Below, in pieces: positions 30,109 through 39,591 of a stretch of 64,000 bases of DNA (position 1 is the first letter of the stretch; each line of letters starts with the position of its first letter). The stretch is from assembly GCA_018242365.1 (NCBI GenBank), contig JAFECB010000006.1, positions 126,816 to 190,815 of the forward strand. Direction: 5' to 3'. Source of the DNA: Pseudomonadota bacterium (GTDB lineage Bacteria > Pseudomonadota > Gammaproteobacteria > Xanthomonadales > Xanthomonadaceae). The notes under the pieces are model-generated. The model searched no databases. It was not told the origin of the DNA and worked only from the letters and a program-made list of their open reading frames with translations. The translations under genes were made by a program, and so were the position numbers.

Positions 30109-30939
30109 TCAACCCAGTTTCGACAGGCGCAGCTGGAACAGGACTTTCGTCACCAGCAGGCGCTCTTCAATGGGTTTGAGCACCAGATCATTGGCACCCT
30201 CGCGCAGCAGCGCGGCCTGGTTATCGCGATTTTCGTCGCCGGTCATCATCAGCATCGGCAGCTTGCGCTTGCCGTAATGGAACACCGCGCGGATCTGGTT
30301 GAGCAGATCGCGGCCGTTGAGGATGCCCTTGAGGTAGACGTCGCTGAGCACGAGGTCGGCACCGACATCGCCGTCGCTGCGGCCGATGAACTTGTGCAGG
30401 TGCTCCAGCGCTTCCTCGACGCTGATCACGTGCAGCACCTGCATGCCCTGCCGTTCCAGCATGCGGCGGGTGGCGACCGCCACCACCTTGCTGTCCTCGA
30501 CGTACAGCACCCGCGCGCCTTCGACCGGCGCCGGATGCACATAGCCGCGGATGAAGGCCACCAGCGCGGTCTGGCCCAGACTCTTGTCGAAATAGTCGGT
30601 GATGTCTTCGGTGAAGACGCGGGTTTCCAGTGCTTCCTGGGCATTGCCGGAAACGACGATCACCGGCACATAAGCCTGCCCCGCCGCCTCGCGCACCACC
30701 CGTGCCAATGCCAGCCCATCACCATCCGGCAGCACCAGCGCGGTGGTCACCAGATCCACCGTGCCTTCGGCCAGCGCCGCGCGTGCTTCGGCCAGACCGC
30801 CGCAACCGACCACCTGCGCGTTCGGCATTTCCTTCAGCAGGGTGTCGGAGATGAGTTTGCGCACCAGCTTGCTGCCATCGACCACCATCACCCGGGGGGC
30901 GTCGCTGACGACGTGGCGCAGATCGGTCTTGTCGGCCAT
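30109..30939 (-). CDS. Response regulator with two receiver domains, first one degenerate
   Basis: A 276-residue protein made only of two CheY-like domains. The second (143-270) is complete: VEDS acidic pair, phospho-acceptor Asp200 in LVLSDVYL, MMTGDE and Lys255 in VLKPIEE. The first (15-130) has lost key residues: the acidic pair reads VVDGS, and the phospho-acceptor position is Ala67 (TTALVLPDGDG). No output domain is present. It starts two bases after the ftsX stop, so it is translationally coupled to ftsX; its partner kinase is not in the window. A link to cell division is suggested only by this position. Confidence 0.88.
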   Translation of the reverse strand: MADKTDLRHVVSDAPRVMVVDGSKLVRKLISDTLLKEMPNAQVVGCGGLAEARAALAEGTVDLVTTALVLPDGDGLALARVVREAAGQAYVPVIVVSGNAQEALETRVFTEDITDYFDKSLGQTALVAFIRGYVHPAPVEGARVLYVEDSKVVAVATRRMLERQGMQVLHVISVEEALEHLHKFIGRSDGDVGADLVLSDVYLKGILNGRDLLNQIRAVFHYGKRKLPMLMMTGDENRDNQAALLREGANDLVLKPIEERLLVTKVLFQLRLSKLG

Positions 30940-30941
30940 CG

Positions 30942-31904
30942 TCAGTGCTCCAGGGGCCGGGTCTGGCGCAGGTAATGGCCGCTGACCAGAGCCGCGCCCA
31001 TCCAGCCGAGCACGGTCGAACTGGCGAGCACGATGCCGGCGTGGATCGGTCCGATGCCTTGCAAGGCGAACCCGCTGCCATATCGCGAGGCCAGCGCCGA
31101 CAGCGGCTCGGCCAAGGCCATCCCGGCAAGCGTCAGCACGCCCAATGCGACTGCACCCGCAGCCAGTCCGTACCACGCACCGAGGTACAGGAACGGACGC
31201 TGCACATAGCCGTCGCTGGCACCGAGCAATTGCAGCACGCTGATCTCCTCGCGCCGGGACTGGATGTCCAGACGCACCGTATTGCCGACCACCAACAACA
31301 TCCCCAGACCCAGCATCGCGGCCAGTACCGCTACCGCGCGACTGCCGAACACCAGCCAAGCCCGCAGACGTTGTTGCCAACGTGCATCGTACTGCACGCG
31401 TTCGACTTGCGGCAGCACCTGCAGCGCCTGCACCAAGGGCGCCTCTGCAGCACGCGGGGTCAGTTCCAGCAGGCTGGGCAGCGCCGCCCGCGCCTGCTCC
31501 GGCCCGAGTGCGTCGATCGCCTGCGCCAAATCCGCACGCTCGCGCAGCCGCGCCAATGACTGCTCCGGCGTGACCACCGCCACGGTGGCCACATCGGGCC
31601 GTTGTCGCAGCGTCCCTGCCAATGCCTGCGCCTGTGCAGCATCGACATCGGTCTTCAGGAACACGGTCAGCGCACGCGCCGACTGCACCTGGTCGTCCAG
31701 CCGCTGGACGTTGTTCACCGCCACCCACAGGCCCAATGGCAGCGCAAGTGCCAAGGCCATCACACCGACCGTGAGCAGGGTTGCCCACGGCCGCCGCAAC
31801 AGGCGACCGAGACTGGTGGCCACGCTTTGCGCATGGTGCGACAGCCAGGCCGTGAAGCGCCCGTGGTGGACATCGGTGACCCGCTTTGCCGCTGGACTAG
31901 GCAT
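30942..31904 (-). CDS. ftsX: Cell division protein FtsX
   Basis: Membrane subunit of the FtsEX complex that relays ATP hydrolysis to periplasmic wall hydrolases through an amidase activator. 320 residues: a cytoplasmic N-terminus, first membrane segment about 42-62, a large periplasmic domain (66-170) with RLDDQVQSARALTVFLKTD and VVTPEQSLARLRE, then three more membrane segments. QSRREEISVLQLLGASDGYVQRPFL is the cytoplasmic coupling loop typical of the family. Overlaps ftsE by eight bases. Confidence 0.96.
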   Translation of the reverse strand: MPSPAAKRVTDVHHGRFTAWLSHHAQSVATSLGRLLRRPWATLLTVGVMALALALPLGLWVAVNNVQRLDDQVQSARALTVFLKTDVDAAQAQALAGTLRQRPDVATVAVVTPEQSLARLRERADLAQAIDALGPEQARAALPSLLELTPRAAEAPLVQALQVLPQVERVQYDARWQQRLRAWLVFGSRAVAVLAAMLGLGMLLVVGNTVRLDIQSRREEISVLQLLGASDGYVQRPFLYLGAWYGLAAGAVALGVLTLAGMALAEPLSALASRYGSGFALQGIGPIHAGIVLASSTVLGWMGAALVSGHYLRQTRPLEH

Positions 31905-32586
31905 CGGCGAGATCCTCGGGCGAGATATCGTCGGTCAGGCTGCCGTTCTCCAGCACCAGCACGCGCTTCTTCATGCGTTTGACCAAGGCGATGTCATGGC
32001 TGGCGATCAGCACACTGGTGCCGCGTTCGGGCAGCGCGGCGAACAGCGCCATGATTTCCGCCGACAGGGTCGGATCGAGGTTGCCGGTCGGCTCGTCGGC
32101 GACCAGCAGTGCCGGCTCGGCGACCACCGCACGCGCGATCCCGACCCGTTGCTGCTCGCCCGCCGACAATTGCGCCGGCAAGGCACGTTCACGCCCGGCC
32201 AGGCCCACCCGCTCCAGGATCGAGCGCACCCGCTTGCCGATTTCGCTGCCTTTCATCCCGCGCAAGACCAGCGGCAAGGCCACGTTGTCGGCCACGCTGC
32301 GGTCGGCCAGCAATTGGTGGTTCTGGTAGACCACGCCGACACTGCGGCGATGGCGTGCCACTGCACCGCCGCGCACGCTGGCGAGGTTGCGATCCTCGAA
32401 CAGCACGGTGCCGCGACTGGGGCGTTCGGCCAGATGGATCAGCCGCAGCAAGGTGCTCTTGCCCGCCCCGGAATGGCCGGTGACGAACAGCATCTCGCCC
32501 GCGTCCATCGCAAAGTTGACATTTTCAAGCGCCGAGCGCGGGCCGGGATAGACCTTGCTGACGCTGTCGAATCGCAGAACCGGCAT
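31897..32586 (-). CDS. ftsE: Cell division ATP-binding protein FtsE
   Basis: ABC-type ATPase of FtsEX. 229 residues from the ATG at 32586. Begins LRFDSVSKVYPG; Walker A GHSGAGKSTL (37-46), Q-loop VVYQNHQLL, signature LSAGEQQRVGIARA (140 on), Walker B LLVADEPTGNLD and the switch His in IASHD. Preceded by 88 bases from the rhlB stop, on the same strand. In many relatives rpoH follows ftsX; here rpoH lies 8 kb away. Confidence 0.97.
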   Translation of the reverse strand: MPVLRFDSVSKVYPGPRSALENVNFAMDAGEMLFVTGHSGAGKSTLLRLIHLAERPSRGTVLFEDRNLASVRGGAVARHRRSVGVVYQNHQLLADRSVADNVALPLVLRGMKGSEIGKRVRSILERVGLAGRERALPAQLSAGEQQRVGIARAVVAEPALLVADEPTGNLDPTLSAEIMALFAALPERGTSVLIASHDIALVKRMKKRVLVLENGSLTDDISPEDLADA

Positions 32587-32674
32587 GCGGCGTGGGACTT
32601 GAATTCGGGAGTGCCCAGTATCGCCCGATGCGGGCGCAGCGGCCAGCCTCGGCGACTGCGCTGGTGAACGCAAC

Positions 32675-34396
32675 TCAGTGCTGGCGGTTGGGCGGCCGCC
32701 GTACCAAGGCCTTCAAGCCTTTGCCGATGCGCGCCAGCAAGCCCGGCTTCTCGGTCGCAGGCTGCGAGCGCGGCGGCACGAATTGCGGCACCACCGGCCC
32801 AGGCTTGTGGGCCATTGCTGCTTCGCCTGCCTGCCCCTGCGCGCCGGATTCCGTGCTCGCGCCATTCTCCAGCGGCTTGCCGCGACGACGACGACGGCGT
32901 TTGCGTTCCGGCGACTCAGCGTCCGCGGTAGCGTCCGCGGTAGCGGCCGCGTTGGCGATGCCTGCGGGCTTGGCAGGTGCTGCCGCGACTTCGCCTTCGA
33001 CGCGCGGCTTGCGCGGTGGCCGCGGGCCGCGACGCTCGCCACCACCTCCGCCACCACTGCGTTCACCAGGACGACCACTGCCGCTGCGACCGCCGCGACC
33101 GCCTCCACGCTTTGCATCCTCGGCAGCGCGGGCCTCGCGCACTTCCTTGAAGATCGCGCCGATGCTGTCGTCATCATCACCCGCTTCGACCGCAGGGCGC
33201 ACGCGCTCCGGGCGCGGCAGCGCGGTCATCAGCTCGGTGGTCACCGGCTCGGACGGGATCTTCTGCTCGATATAGGCCTCGATGTCCGGCAGCGACATCG
33301 CATAGCGCTCGCACGCAAAACTGATCGCGTCACCCTCGGCCCCGAGGCGCGCGGTGCGGCCGATGCGATGCACGTAGTCTTCGGCATCGAATGGCAGGTC
33401 GTAGTTGTAGACGTACTGCACACCGTCGATATGCAATCCGCGCGCGGCCACGTCGGTGGCGACCAGGATTTCCAGTTGCCCGGCCTGGAATTTCTTCAGC
33501 AGCGACTCGCGCTTCTTCTGCGGCACGTCGCCCGACAGCACGCCGACCCGGTAACCGGCCTTCTCCAGCGCCCTTGCCACCCGTTCGACGAAAGCCTTGG
33601 TGTTGACGAACACCATGGTGCGCGCGCCTTCGCTGCGCGACAGCAGGCCCAGCAACAGCGGCAATTTTTCTTCATCGGCCGGGTAATACAGCTTCTGCCG
33701 CACCCGCGCCGCGGTGATGTGCTCGGTTTCCACCACGAGCTTCTGCGGCTCGTTCATGTGCTCGTAAGCCAGCTCCAGCACGCGGTGGCTGAGCGTGGCC
33801 GAGAACAGCAGGGTCTGGCGGGTGCCGCGCTCCGGCATGCGCCGCAGCAGGAAGCGGATGTCCTTGATGAAGCCGAGGTCGAACATGCGATCGGCCTCGT
33901 CCAGCACGCACACCTCGCAGGCATGCAGGCTGACCACCTTGTGCTGCTTGACGTAATCGATCAGCCGGCCGGGGGTGGCGATGATCACGTCGGCGCCGCG
34001 CTGCAGTTGCTCGCGCTGCTTGTCGTAATCGACGCCGCCATAGACCAGGGCGAACTTCAGCCCGAGGTCGGAAGCGAACTTCACCGCGTCCTTGTGGATC
34101 TGGATCGCCAGCTCGCGGGTCGGCGCCAGGATCAGCGCACGCGGGTCTTCGGGCTTGCGGTCAGCCAACGCCGGACGGGTCAGCAGGCGGTTCACCACCG
34201 CGACCAGGAAGGCGAGGGTCTTGCCGGTGCCGGTCTGCGCCTGACCGGCCACATCGCCGCCGGCCAGCGCCACCGGCAGGGTCATCGCCTGGATCGGGGT
34301 GCAGCGGGTGAAGCCCGCGCCATCCAGCCCGGCCAACAGCGGCGGGGTCAGGTCGAAGGTGGAAAAGGTGATATCAGTCAGGGGTTTGTCGGACAC
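32675..34396 (-). CDS. rhlB: ATP-dependent RNA helicase RhlB
   Basis: DEAD-box helicase, in gammaproteobacteria usually the RNA-degradosome helicase. 573 residues from the GTG at 34396, which begins [16 protein letters not shown] as in related RhlB; upstream in-frame starts exist (34432, 34450). Motifs: Q-motif TRCTPIQ, Walker A AQTGTGKT (53-60), PTRELA, TPGRL, DEAD (166-169), [20 protein letters not shown]. The C-terminal about 165 residues are Gly/Arg then Pro/Ala/Lys rich, with an Arg-only run, predicted disordered and RNA-binding; this tail is far longer than in E. coli RhlB. Diverges from trxA. Confidence 0.95.
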   Translation of the reverse strand: MSDKPLTDITFSTFDLTPPLLAGLDGAGFTRCTPIQAMTLPVALAGGDVAGQAQTGTGKTLAFLVAVVNRLLTRPALADRKPEDPRALILAPTRELAIQIHKDAVKFASDLGLKFALVYGGVDYDKQREQLQRGADVIIATPGRLIDYVKQHKVVSLHACEVCVLDEADRMFDLGFIKDIRFLLRRMPERGTRQTLLFSATLSHRVLELAYEHMNEPQKLVVETEHITAARVRQKLYYPADEEKLPLLLGLLSRSEGARTMVFVNTKAFVERVARALEKAGYRVGVLSGDVPQKKRESLLKKFQAGQLEILVATDVAARGLHIDGVQYVYNYDLPFDAEDYVHRIGRTARLGAEGDAISFACERYAMSLPDIEAYIEQKIPSEPVTTELMTALPRPERVRPAVEAGDDDDSIGAIFKEVREARAAEDAKRGGGRGGRSGSGRPGERSGGGGGGERRGPRPPRKPRVEGEVAAAPAKPAGIANAAATADATADAESPERKRRRRRRGKPLENGASTESGAQGQAGEAAMAHKPGPVVPQFVPPRSQPATEKPGLLARIGKGLKALVRRPPNRQH

Positions 34397-34608
34397 GGGG
34401 CGGCCTTGTCGGGTGGCCAGTGTCGGCGTCATTGGAACGCCGCGTTGCACTGCGCCACTTGTATGAATGGGGGGCAGCCGCGCAGACTGCCGGGAGAGTT
34501 CCGGGGCTGGTCATTCCCGGCACGACGTCGCAAACGCTGCGACGGACATCCCCGATTCTAGCATTCCGACGCCAACCGCGTCCCGCCCACGTCCTTTCCG
34601 GAGCCCCC

Positions 34609-34938
34609 ATGAGCAATACCGTCCTGCACGCCACCGACGCCGATTTCGATACCCAGGTCCTTGCTTCGGACGTGCCGGTCCTGGTCGATTTCTGGGCTCC
34701 CTGGTGCGGCCCCTGCAAGATGATCGCGCCGGCGCTGGACAAGATCGCCGCCGGCTATGCCGGCAAGGCGCGGGTGGTCAAGGTGGATGTCGATCAGAAC
34801 CAGCAGACCGCGCACAAGTACCACGTCCGCAGCATTCCGATGCTGCTGCTGTTCAAGGGCGGCCAGGTGCAGGACACCAGTATTGGCTTGGTGCCGGAAT
34901 CCAAGTTGACCCAGATGCTGGACAAGGCGCTGGCGTAA
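34609..34938 (+). CDS. trxA: Thioredoxin
   Basis: A 109-residue cytoplasmic disulfide reductase. Active site WCGPCK with Cys33 and Cys36, the buried Asp in VDFWAPW, the cis-proline RSIPMLLLFKGG, and ending LDKALA. The ATG at 34609 has a CCGGAG ribosome site eight bases upstream. It is followed 251 bases later by rho, the same trxA-rho neighbourhood as in E. coli. The gap holds a probable rho leader but I can define no attenuator in it. Confidence 0.98.
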   Translation: MSNTVLHATDADFDTQVLASDVPVLVDFWAPWCGPCKMIAPALDKIAAGYAGKARVVKVDVDQNQQTAHKYHVRSIPMLLLFKGGQVQDTSIGLVPESKLTQMLDKALA

Positions 34939-35189
34939 TTCGGCACGACAGTTCGGCCGGCCGTTCCGGGATGGAGCGGCCCGACCGTCTGTACAAAACC
35001 ACACCGCCGACGCACGCCCCGCTTGCGTGCGGCACCCCGGCAATGCTAGGTTTCGCCATCCGGTGCGGGCATACCGCCCGCCGGATGCGCCGCATTCGCG
35101 TGCGCTGACCCTCGATTCTTTCCCAGAACCTTTCCAAAGACGCCGCGTGCAAAGCGTGGCTTCTCGCAACGCAAGCGAGGATTTTCCCC

Positions 35190-36872
35190 TTGTCCGATAC
35201 CACCAACGACGCCACCGGCGAAGTCGCCGAGAAGCGTGTGCGCAGAACCCGTGTCGCCAAGGCCGCTGCCGCCGACGCCACACCGGAAATCACCCCCGCG
35301 CCCGCCGCAGCTGCGGCACCCGCCGAGCCAGCGCCGCCCGTCGCCGAAACCGCGCCGGTGCAAACGACGACCAGCGACGTACAGGCCAGCGGCACCGCGA
35401 GCGGTGACCCCGCAGGGTCCGCCGATCAGGACGCCGGCAACAATGGCCAGCCGCGCGAAGGTGGCCACCGCATGAGCCGCCGCGAGCGTTTCAAGAACCG
35501 CCGTGACCGCCAGCGTGAGCGTTATCGCGACGGCGGCATGCCCGACGATGGCGGTGGCAACGAGCCCTTCGTCCCGCACGCACATCCGCAGGTGCCGGAA
35601 GGCTTTCCCACTTATTCCCTGTCCGATCTCAAGCAGATGCCGGCACCGCGCCTGCTCGACATCGCCGAGCAGTTGCAGATCACCGACGGGGTCGCCCGCG
35701 CGCGCAAGCAGGACATCATCTTCGCGATCCTGAAGATCCTCGCCCGCCACGGCGAGGGCGTGCAGGCCGACGGCGTGCTGGAAATCCTGCCGGACGGCTT
35801 CGGCTTCCTGCGCGCGGCCGAGGCCAGCTACCTGGCCGGCCCGGACGACACCTACATCAGCCCGTCGCAGATCCGCCGCTTCAACCTGCGCACCGGCGAC
35901 CACATCTCGGGCCGCATCCGCTGGCCCAAGGACGGCGAACGCTACTTCGCGCTGAACGTGGTCGACACCATCAACGGCGAACCGCTGGAAGCGTCCAAGA
36001 ACAAGAACCTGTTCGAGAACCTCACCCCGCTGTTCCCGCGCAAGCGCTTCAAGCTCGAACGCGGCGACGGCAGTTCGGAAGACATCACCGGCCGCATCCT
36101 CGACCTGATGGCCCCGCAGGGCAAGGGCCAGCGCGCCCTGATCGTCAGCCCGCCCAAGGCCGGCAAGACGATGATGATGCAGCAGATCGCCAGCGCGATC
36201 ACCTACAACCATCCCGACGTGCACCTGATCGTGCTGCTGATCGACGAGCGCCCGGAAGAAGTGACCGAAATGCAGCGCACCGTGCGCGGCGAGGTCATCT
36301 CCTCCACCTTCGACGAACCGGCCGCGCGCCACGTGCAGGTCGCGGAAATGGTGATCGAACGCGCCAAGCGCCTGGTCGAGCACAAGAAGGACGTGGTCAT
36401 CCTGCTCGATTCGATCACCCGCCTCGCCCGCGCCTACAACAACGTGATGCCGAGCAGCGGCAAGGTGCTCACCGGCGGCGTGGACAGCAACGCCCTGCAC
36501 CGGCCCAAGCGCTTCTTCGGCGCGGCGCGCAATGTCGAGGAAGGCGGCTCGCTCACCATCATTGCCACCGCCCTGGTCGATACCGGCAGCGCGATGGACA
36601 AGGTGATCTACGAGGAATTCAAGGGCACCGGCAACTCGGAAGTGCACCTCGACCGCCGCATCACCGAAAAGCGCGTCTACCCGGCGATCGGCGTGAATGC
36701 GTCGGGCACCCGCCGCGAAGACCTGCTGATCGAACCCGACCTGCTGCAGAAGATCTGGATCCTGCGCAAGCTGCTGCACCCGATGGACGAGATCGCGGCG
36801 ATGGAATTCCTGCTCGACAAGATGAAGAACACCAAGTCCAACGACGAGTTCTTCGGTTCGATGAAGCGCTGA
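35190..36872 (+). CDS. rho: Transcription termination factor Rho
   Basis: Hexameric RNA helicase that terminates transcription. 560 residues from a TTG at 35190 with GCGAGG upstream; E. coli Rho has 419. The extra about 135 N-terminal residues are an Ala/Pro-rich acidic stretch followed by a basic [20 protein letters not shown] segment, a pattern common in this family of bacteria and probably an extra RNA-binding arm. Then come the cold-shock-like RNA domain ([18 protein letters not shown]), P-loop [10 protein letters not shown] (321-330), [12 protein letters not shown], and the Q/R-loop [26 protein letters not shown] clear intrinsic terminator follows. Confidence 0.97.
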   Translation: MSDTTNDATGEVAEKRVRRTRVAKAAAADATPEITPAPAAAAAPAEPAPPVAETAPVQTTTSDVQASGTASGDPAGSADQDAGNNGQPREGGHRMSRRERFKNRRDRQRERYRDGGMPDDGGGNEPFVPHAHPQVPEGFPTYSLSDLKQMPAPRLLDIAEQLQITDGVARARKQDIIFAILKILARHGEGVQADGVLEILPDGFGFLRAAEASYLAGPDDTYISPSQIRRFNLRTGDHISGRIRWPKDGERYFALNVVDTINGEPLEASKNKNLFENLTPLFPRKRFKLERGDGSSEDITGRILDLMAPQGKGQRALIVSPPKAGKTMMMQQIASAITYNHPDVHLIVLLIDERPEEVTEMQRTVRGEVISSTFDEPAARHVQVAEMVIERAKRLVEHKKDVVILLDSITRLARAYNNVMPSSGKVLTGGVDSNALHRPKRFFGAARNVEEGGSLTIIATALVDTGSAMDKVIYEEFKGTGNSEVHLDRRITEKRVYPAIGVNASGTRREDLLIEPDLLQKIWILRKLLHPMDEIAAMEFLLDKMKNTKSNDEFFGSMKR

Positions 36873-36896
36873 TTTCCGCGCCAGTGCGTCAAAGCA

Positions 36897-36924
36897 AAAC
36901 GCCCCGCTGTGCGGGGCGTTTTTG
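36897..36924 (+). terminator. Intrinsic terminator after rho
   Basis: A nine-base GC-rich stem (ACGCCCCGC at 36899-36907, GCGGGGCGT at 36911-36919) with a TGT loop, preceded by AAAA and followed by TTTTTG. It ends the trxA-rho side; the minus-strand gene beyond ends 20 bases later, and the symmetric A/T flanks could serve both directions. Confidence 0.92.
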
Positions 36925-36944
36925 TTCCATGGCGTCGACCAGGC

Positions 36945-37541
36945 CTACTCCCCGATCAACCCGCAATGGATCGCAATGGACTTGGCGTGGGCGAGCTGGA
37001 TCGCATCCTCGAAGAAATCGCAATCGAGCAGGTTGTCTTCCGATGAATGCCGGCCGGAAAAGACATTGATGTTGACCTGCGGGTCACCTTGCACGTAGGC
37101 GAGTGGTTTGTGTTCGACGACATGGCCATCGAAGACCGCGCTGCCGGCGCCCTGCAGTTCGATGTCCTGGTTGCCGAGGTGGACCTGGCCCATCTCGTCG
37201 GCCACGCTGTCGGGCAGGCCAGGCTTGGGGACACCGTAGTAGAACGCCGCCACCATGATCGTTTCCTTGGCCGTGGCGAGCCGCTTGGCAGCGGCCGGCG
37301 ACAGGCTGACCTCGACGGTGAAGGCGAACGGATTGGCGGGATCGGATGCGGCTTCACCACTGCGCGTGGTGGCGGCAGGCGTCGTGCCCGCCAACGTCGT
37401 AGCCGGAGCGCCCTGCACCGTCGCGCTCGAGGGTTGTGGCGATGCTGGCACTGCCGTCGGCGCGGCGGGTTGCGCGCAGGCTGACAGCGCCAGGCTCAAC
37501 ACCGCGATCATGCCCGTCATCCCACGACCCATTCCATCCAT
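36945..37541 (-). CDS. Putative lipoprotein of unknown function
   Basis: About 198 residues. The ATG at 37541 follows a GAGGGAA ribosome site; alternative in-frame ATGs lie at 37532, 37520 and 37511. Lipobox LSLALSAC puts the lipid-bearing Cys near residue 21. Residues 22-75 are Ala/Pro/Thr/Ser rich. The folded part (80-198) shows VEVSLSPAAAKRLATAKETIMVA, a YYGVPKPGLP turn, a DEMGQVHLGN strand pair and a C-terminal CDFF...CGLIGE with two Cys. I do not recognise the family. Convergent with rho. Confidence 0.7.
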   Translation of the reverse strand: MDGMGRGMTGMIAVLSLALSACAQPAAPTAVPASPQPSSATVQGAPATTLAGTTPAATTRSGEAASDPANPFAFTVEVSLSPAAAKRLATAKETIMVAAFYYGVPKPGLPDSVADEMGQVHLGNQDIELQGAGSAVFDGHVVEHKPLAYVQGDPQVNINVFSGRHSSEDNLLDCDFFEDAIQLAHAKSIAIHCGLIGE

Positions 37542-37751
37542 CGCGCTTCCCTCGCCGTCCCGTGCCCAATCCTTGCAGGCTACCCCACAACGGCAGGTCA
37601 CGGCACGACGCCTGCGCGGGATGGAATGATTCAACTCATCCGGACCCCGTACCGGCGACTGGAACACGCGCAATATTCAGGATCAGAGACGACGATCTTC
37701 ACCAATGAGCATGCTCGAAACCCAACCCCACGCCATAAAAATCAGATCCCA

Positions 37752-38543
37752 TCAACGCCGAATGGACAGCAGCCAAGTCCGCAAACGATCAGACGCCTGT
37801 AATTCCGTGGGCGTCAACGTGCTTCGCATAGCCGCCTCGTAGGTTATATCAGGTGGACATGCAACAGTAGTACAGACGAAGGCCGCACGAAAACGAGCCC
37901 CCGCGCACCCCTCTTGACCTGGACACATGATCGACACCGCTGCCACCTGAAAGGCATTTTCCAATCTGGCGGCATCCAGACGATACGAGTCCTGCTCCGG
38001 CAGCATTCCGCTACCAATCAACTGCACACCCGCCATCACCATTCCCATCTCATTTTCTGGATGACGGAGATAGTCGAGCGCAGCTTCCGATGCATCCTTT
38101 TGGCTGCCTTTGATGGAAATTCGAAGATAATCAGGGCCGGAATGTCCTGCCCCACTCTTCGGCAGGCGAGAAGCATCGAATTCCTCGCATGCCTTGGTCA
38201 AATAACTTCCGGCCCATTCGGTTACAACGACTTGTTCACGAACCCGCTCAGGATAGACTGAACAAGCCACATTCGCCGAATTCACCAGATCGTCAACTTC
38301 TGGCGAGGACACCCCTTTTCTTGCAATTTCGTCAAGAATGACATCCGTCATCCTTTTTGGTGCTTGTTGAGCGGCGGCAGCGGGCTGCCGCGAGAACTCG
38401 GGTGTATTCGCACGCTCGCCATCTTCGCCAGCCATTGGCGAAGCGACCTCAGAACCCACCAAGTCAGGCCCTACATGCCGCCAGAGGTACCAGCCCACCA
38501 GGCAGGACACCAGCAATAATACGATTCCAACTCGTGACTTCAT
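37752..38543 (-). CDS. Hypothetical membrane-anchored protein
   Basis: A 263-residue protein with an N-terminal membrane anchor or uncleaved signal (residues 4-22, VGIVLLLVSCLVGWYLW). After a variable linker come helices (RMTDVILDEIARKGVSSPEVDDLV), three scattered Cys (ACSVYP, KACEEF) and a Cys-rich C-terminal part with CPGQEGCAG and CTTVACPPD. No known domain recognised. GC is visibly lower than in the flanking housekeeping genes. It lies 27 bases after the stop of the next gene on the same strand, so they probably form a two-gene unit. Confidence 0.65.
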   Translation of the reverse strand: MKSRVGIVLLLVSCLVGWYLWRHVGPDLVGSEVASPMAGEDGERANTPEFSRQPAAAAQQAPKRMTDVILDEIARKGVSSPEVDDLVNSANVACSVYPERVREQVVVTEWAGSYLTKACEEFDASRLPKSGAGHSGPDYLRISIKGSQKDASEAALDYLRHPENEMGMVMAGVQLIGSGMLPEQDSYRLDAARLENAFQVAAVSIMCPGQEGCAGARFRAAFVCTTVACPPDITYEAAMRSTLTPTELQASDRLRTWLLSIRR

Positions 38544-38570
38544 GTTATTACCCTTGCCTAGTTTTCCGGT

Positions 38571-39104
38571 TCACGCACCTTGGGTCGGGCACTTCAAAGA
38601 GCCACCCTTAGGTGTCTGAGATAATGGAGAGGATGTGTTCGGCAGAACTACAGTCCAAACTTCGCTTCCTCCGCCATCATATGTCACTCTCACCATTTGT
38701 CCCGACTGAAGCTTTGAATCTGGCGGCAGCATTGCATTGTATGCCAACACATCTTTGGTCGCATGCAACCAACGAGTAAATTCATCGCTTGCGCATGTGG
38801 ACGGCTCGTTGTTATTAGGATCATCAGGTATAGACTTAACCCCAACATATCTAAATGCGCCTCCCCCATAAGCCGCATCCCAATACTGCCGGTCATTCCC
38901 ACGCGGCTCAGCGACACCACCGTCATATACCGCGAAGTTTGTGCAGTAACGCCCAGAAAAATAGGACACTCCATCCACTACCACGTACGCGTCCGCGCAC
39001 TGTTGGACGAGAACAAAGTTGTCGTCCATGCTCCTAGCATCCGTATTGCTGGTGAAACACAACCCAACAACCATCATGAACACTGCAAAAATCCCCTTGA
39101 ACAC
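38571..39104 (-). CDS. Hypothetical secreted protein, lower GC
   Basis: A 177-residue protein from a GTG at 39104. Residues 1-24 look like a signal peptide (GIFAVFMMVVGLCFTSNTDARS). The mature part has four or five Cys (QQCADAY, RYCTNF, STCASD, KCPTQG), YFSGRYC, a GGGAFRYVGVKSIPDDP segment and Gly/Ser/Thr-rich end; it is probably a small disulfide-bonded domain. No family recognised. GC is close to half by eye, well below neighbours, suggesting recent acquisition. A run of 13 C lies 43-55 bases upstream of its start codon. Confidence 0.6.
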   Translation of the reverse strand: MFKGIFAVFMMVVGLCFTSNTDARSMDDNFVLVQQCADAYVVVDGVSYFSGRYCTNFAVYDGGVAEPRGNDRQYWDAAYGGGAFRYVGVKSIPDDPNNNEPSTCASDEFTRWLHATKDVLAYNAMLPPDSKLQSGQMVRVTYDGGGSEVWTVVLPNTSSPLSQTPKGGSLKCPTQGA

Positions 39105-39402
39105 AATACTACCCCTTTGAGTGGTTATCCCCTGCTCGTATTGTCGCCCCCCCCCCCCCGAGTTCTGTCAAGCGTTTTGTGACGAACCGCACACCACACC
39201 GACGGCACCACCCTTTCGCGCGAAGCTGCGAATCGTACGGCGAGCGACTGACTCGTGGAGAAGGACAGTTGTAGCCTGGGTGTAGACTGATGGGCTTGGA
39301 TCAGATGCATTCAGCACGATCCTGTGTGACGCCGGCCTCGCCACCAACATGATGGGATAATTCCGAAGGCAGCCCAGCCATTGGTCTATGCGAGGAAGTC
39401 CC
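39105..39402. other. Intergenic region with poly-C tract
   Basis: About 300 bases between the divergently arranged hypothetical gene (minus) and the small membrane protein gene (plus). It carries the 13-C run at 39147-39159 and is of mixed GC. Short frames on either strand have no ribosome sites or family resemblance. Promoters for both flanking genes should be here, but I cannot place them with confidence. Confidence 0.6.
39147..39159. repeat. Homopolymer tract of 13 C (13 G on the minus strand)
   Basis: An uninterrupted run of 13 C on the plus strand. It sits 43-55 bases upstream of the start codon of the secreted protein gene at 38571-39104, where a promoter spacer or upstream region would be. 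Runs of this length are prone to slipped-strand change. Confidence 0.9.
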
Positions 39403-39591
39403 ATGCCAGGACCCGAAATCAAGAGCTTCCGCGAGAGCCGCTGGCGCTACAGCCAGTTCGTCATCCTCGGGCTGCTGCTGGCCGGGCTGGTGAAATGGCT
39501 CAGCCCGCTGGGTTGGTGGGTCTCGCTCGGCATCGGCGCACTGCTTGGTGTCGCCTATTTCCTGTTCGAGAAGCATCGCGGCGTGATCTGA
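39403..39591 (+). CDS. Small two-helix membrane protein
   Basis: A 62-residue protein. The ATG at 39403 has a GAGGAAG ribosome site; an in-frame ATG at 39388 lies upstream of that site. Two hydrophobic segments ([16 protein letters not shown] and [18 protein letters not shown]) are joined by a short SPLG turn; the ends are charged. Its TGA shares one base with the ung ATG (TGATG), so ung translation is probably coupled to it. No named family recognised. Confidence 0.75.
   Translation: MPGPEIKSFRESRWRYSQFVILGLLLAGLVKWLSPLGWWVSLGIGALLGVAYFLFEKHRGVI

Noticed and set aside
32678..34561. A 627-codon plus-strand frame opposite rhlB
   Set aside because: Shadow of the GC-rich rhlB gene, whose helicase motifs are complete.
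35046..36779. A 577-codon minus-strand frame opposite rho
   Set aside because: Shadow of rho; protein composition is that of antisense translation.
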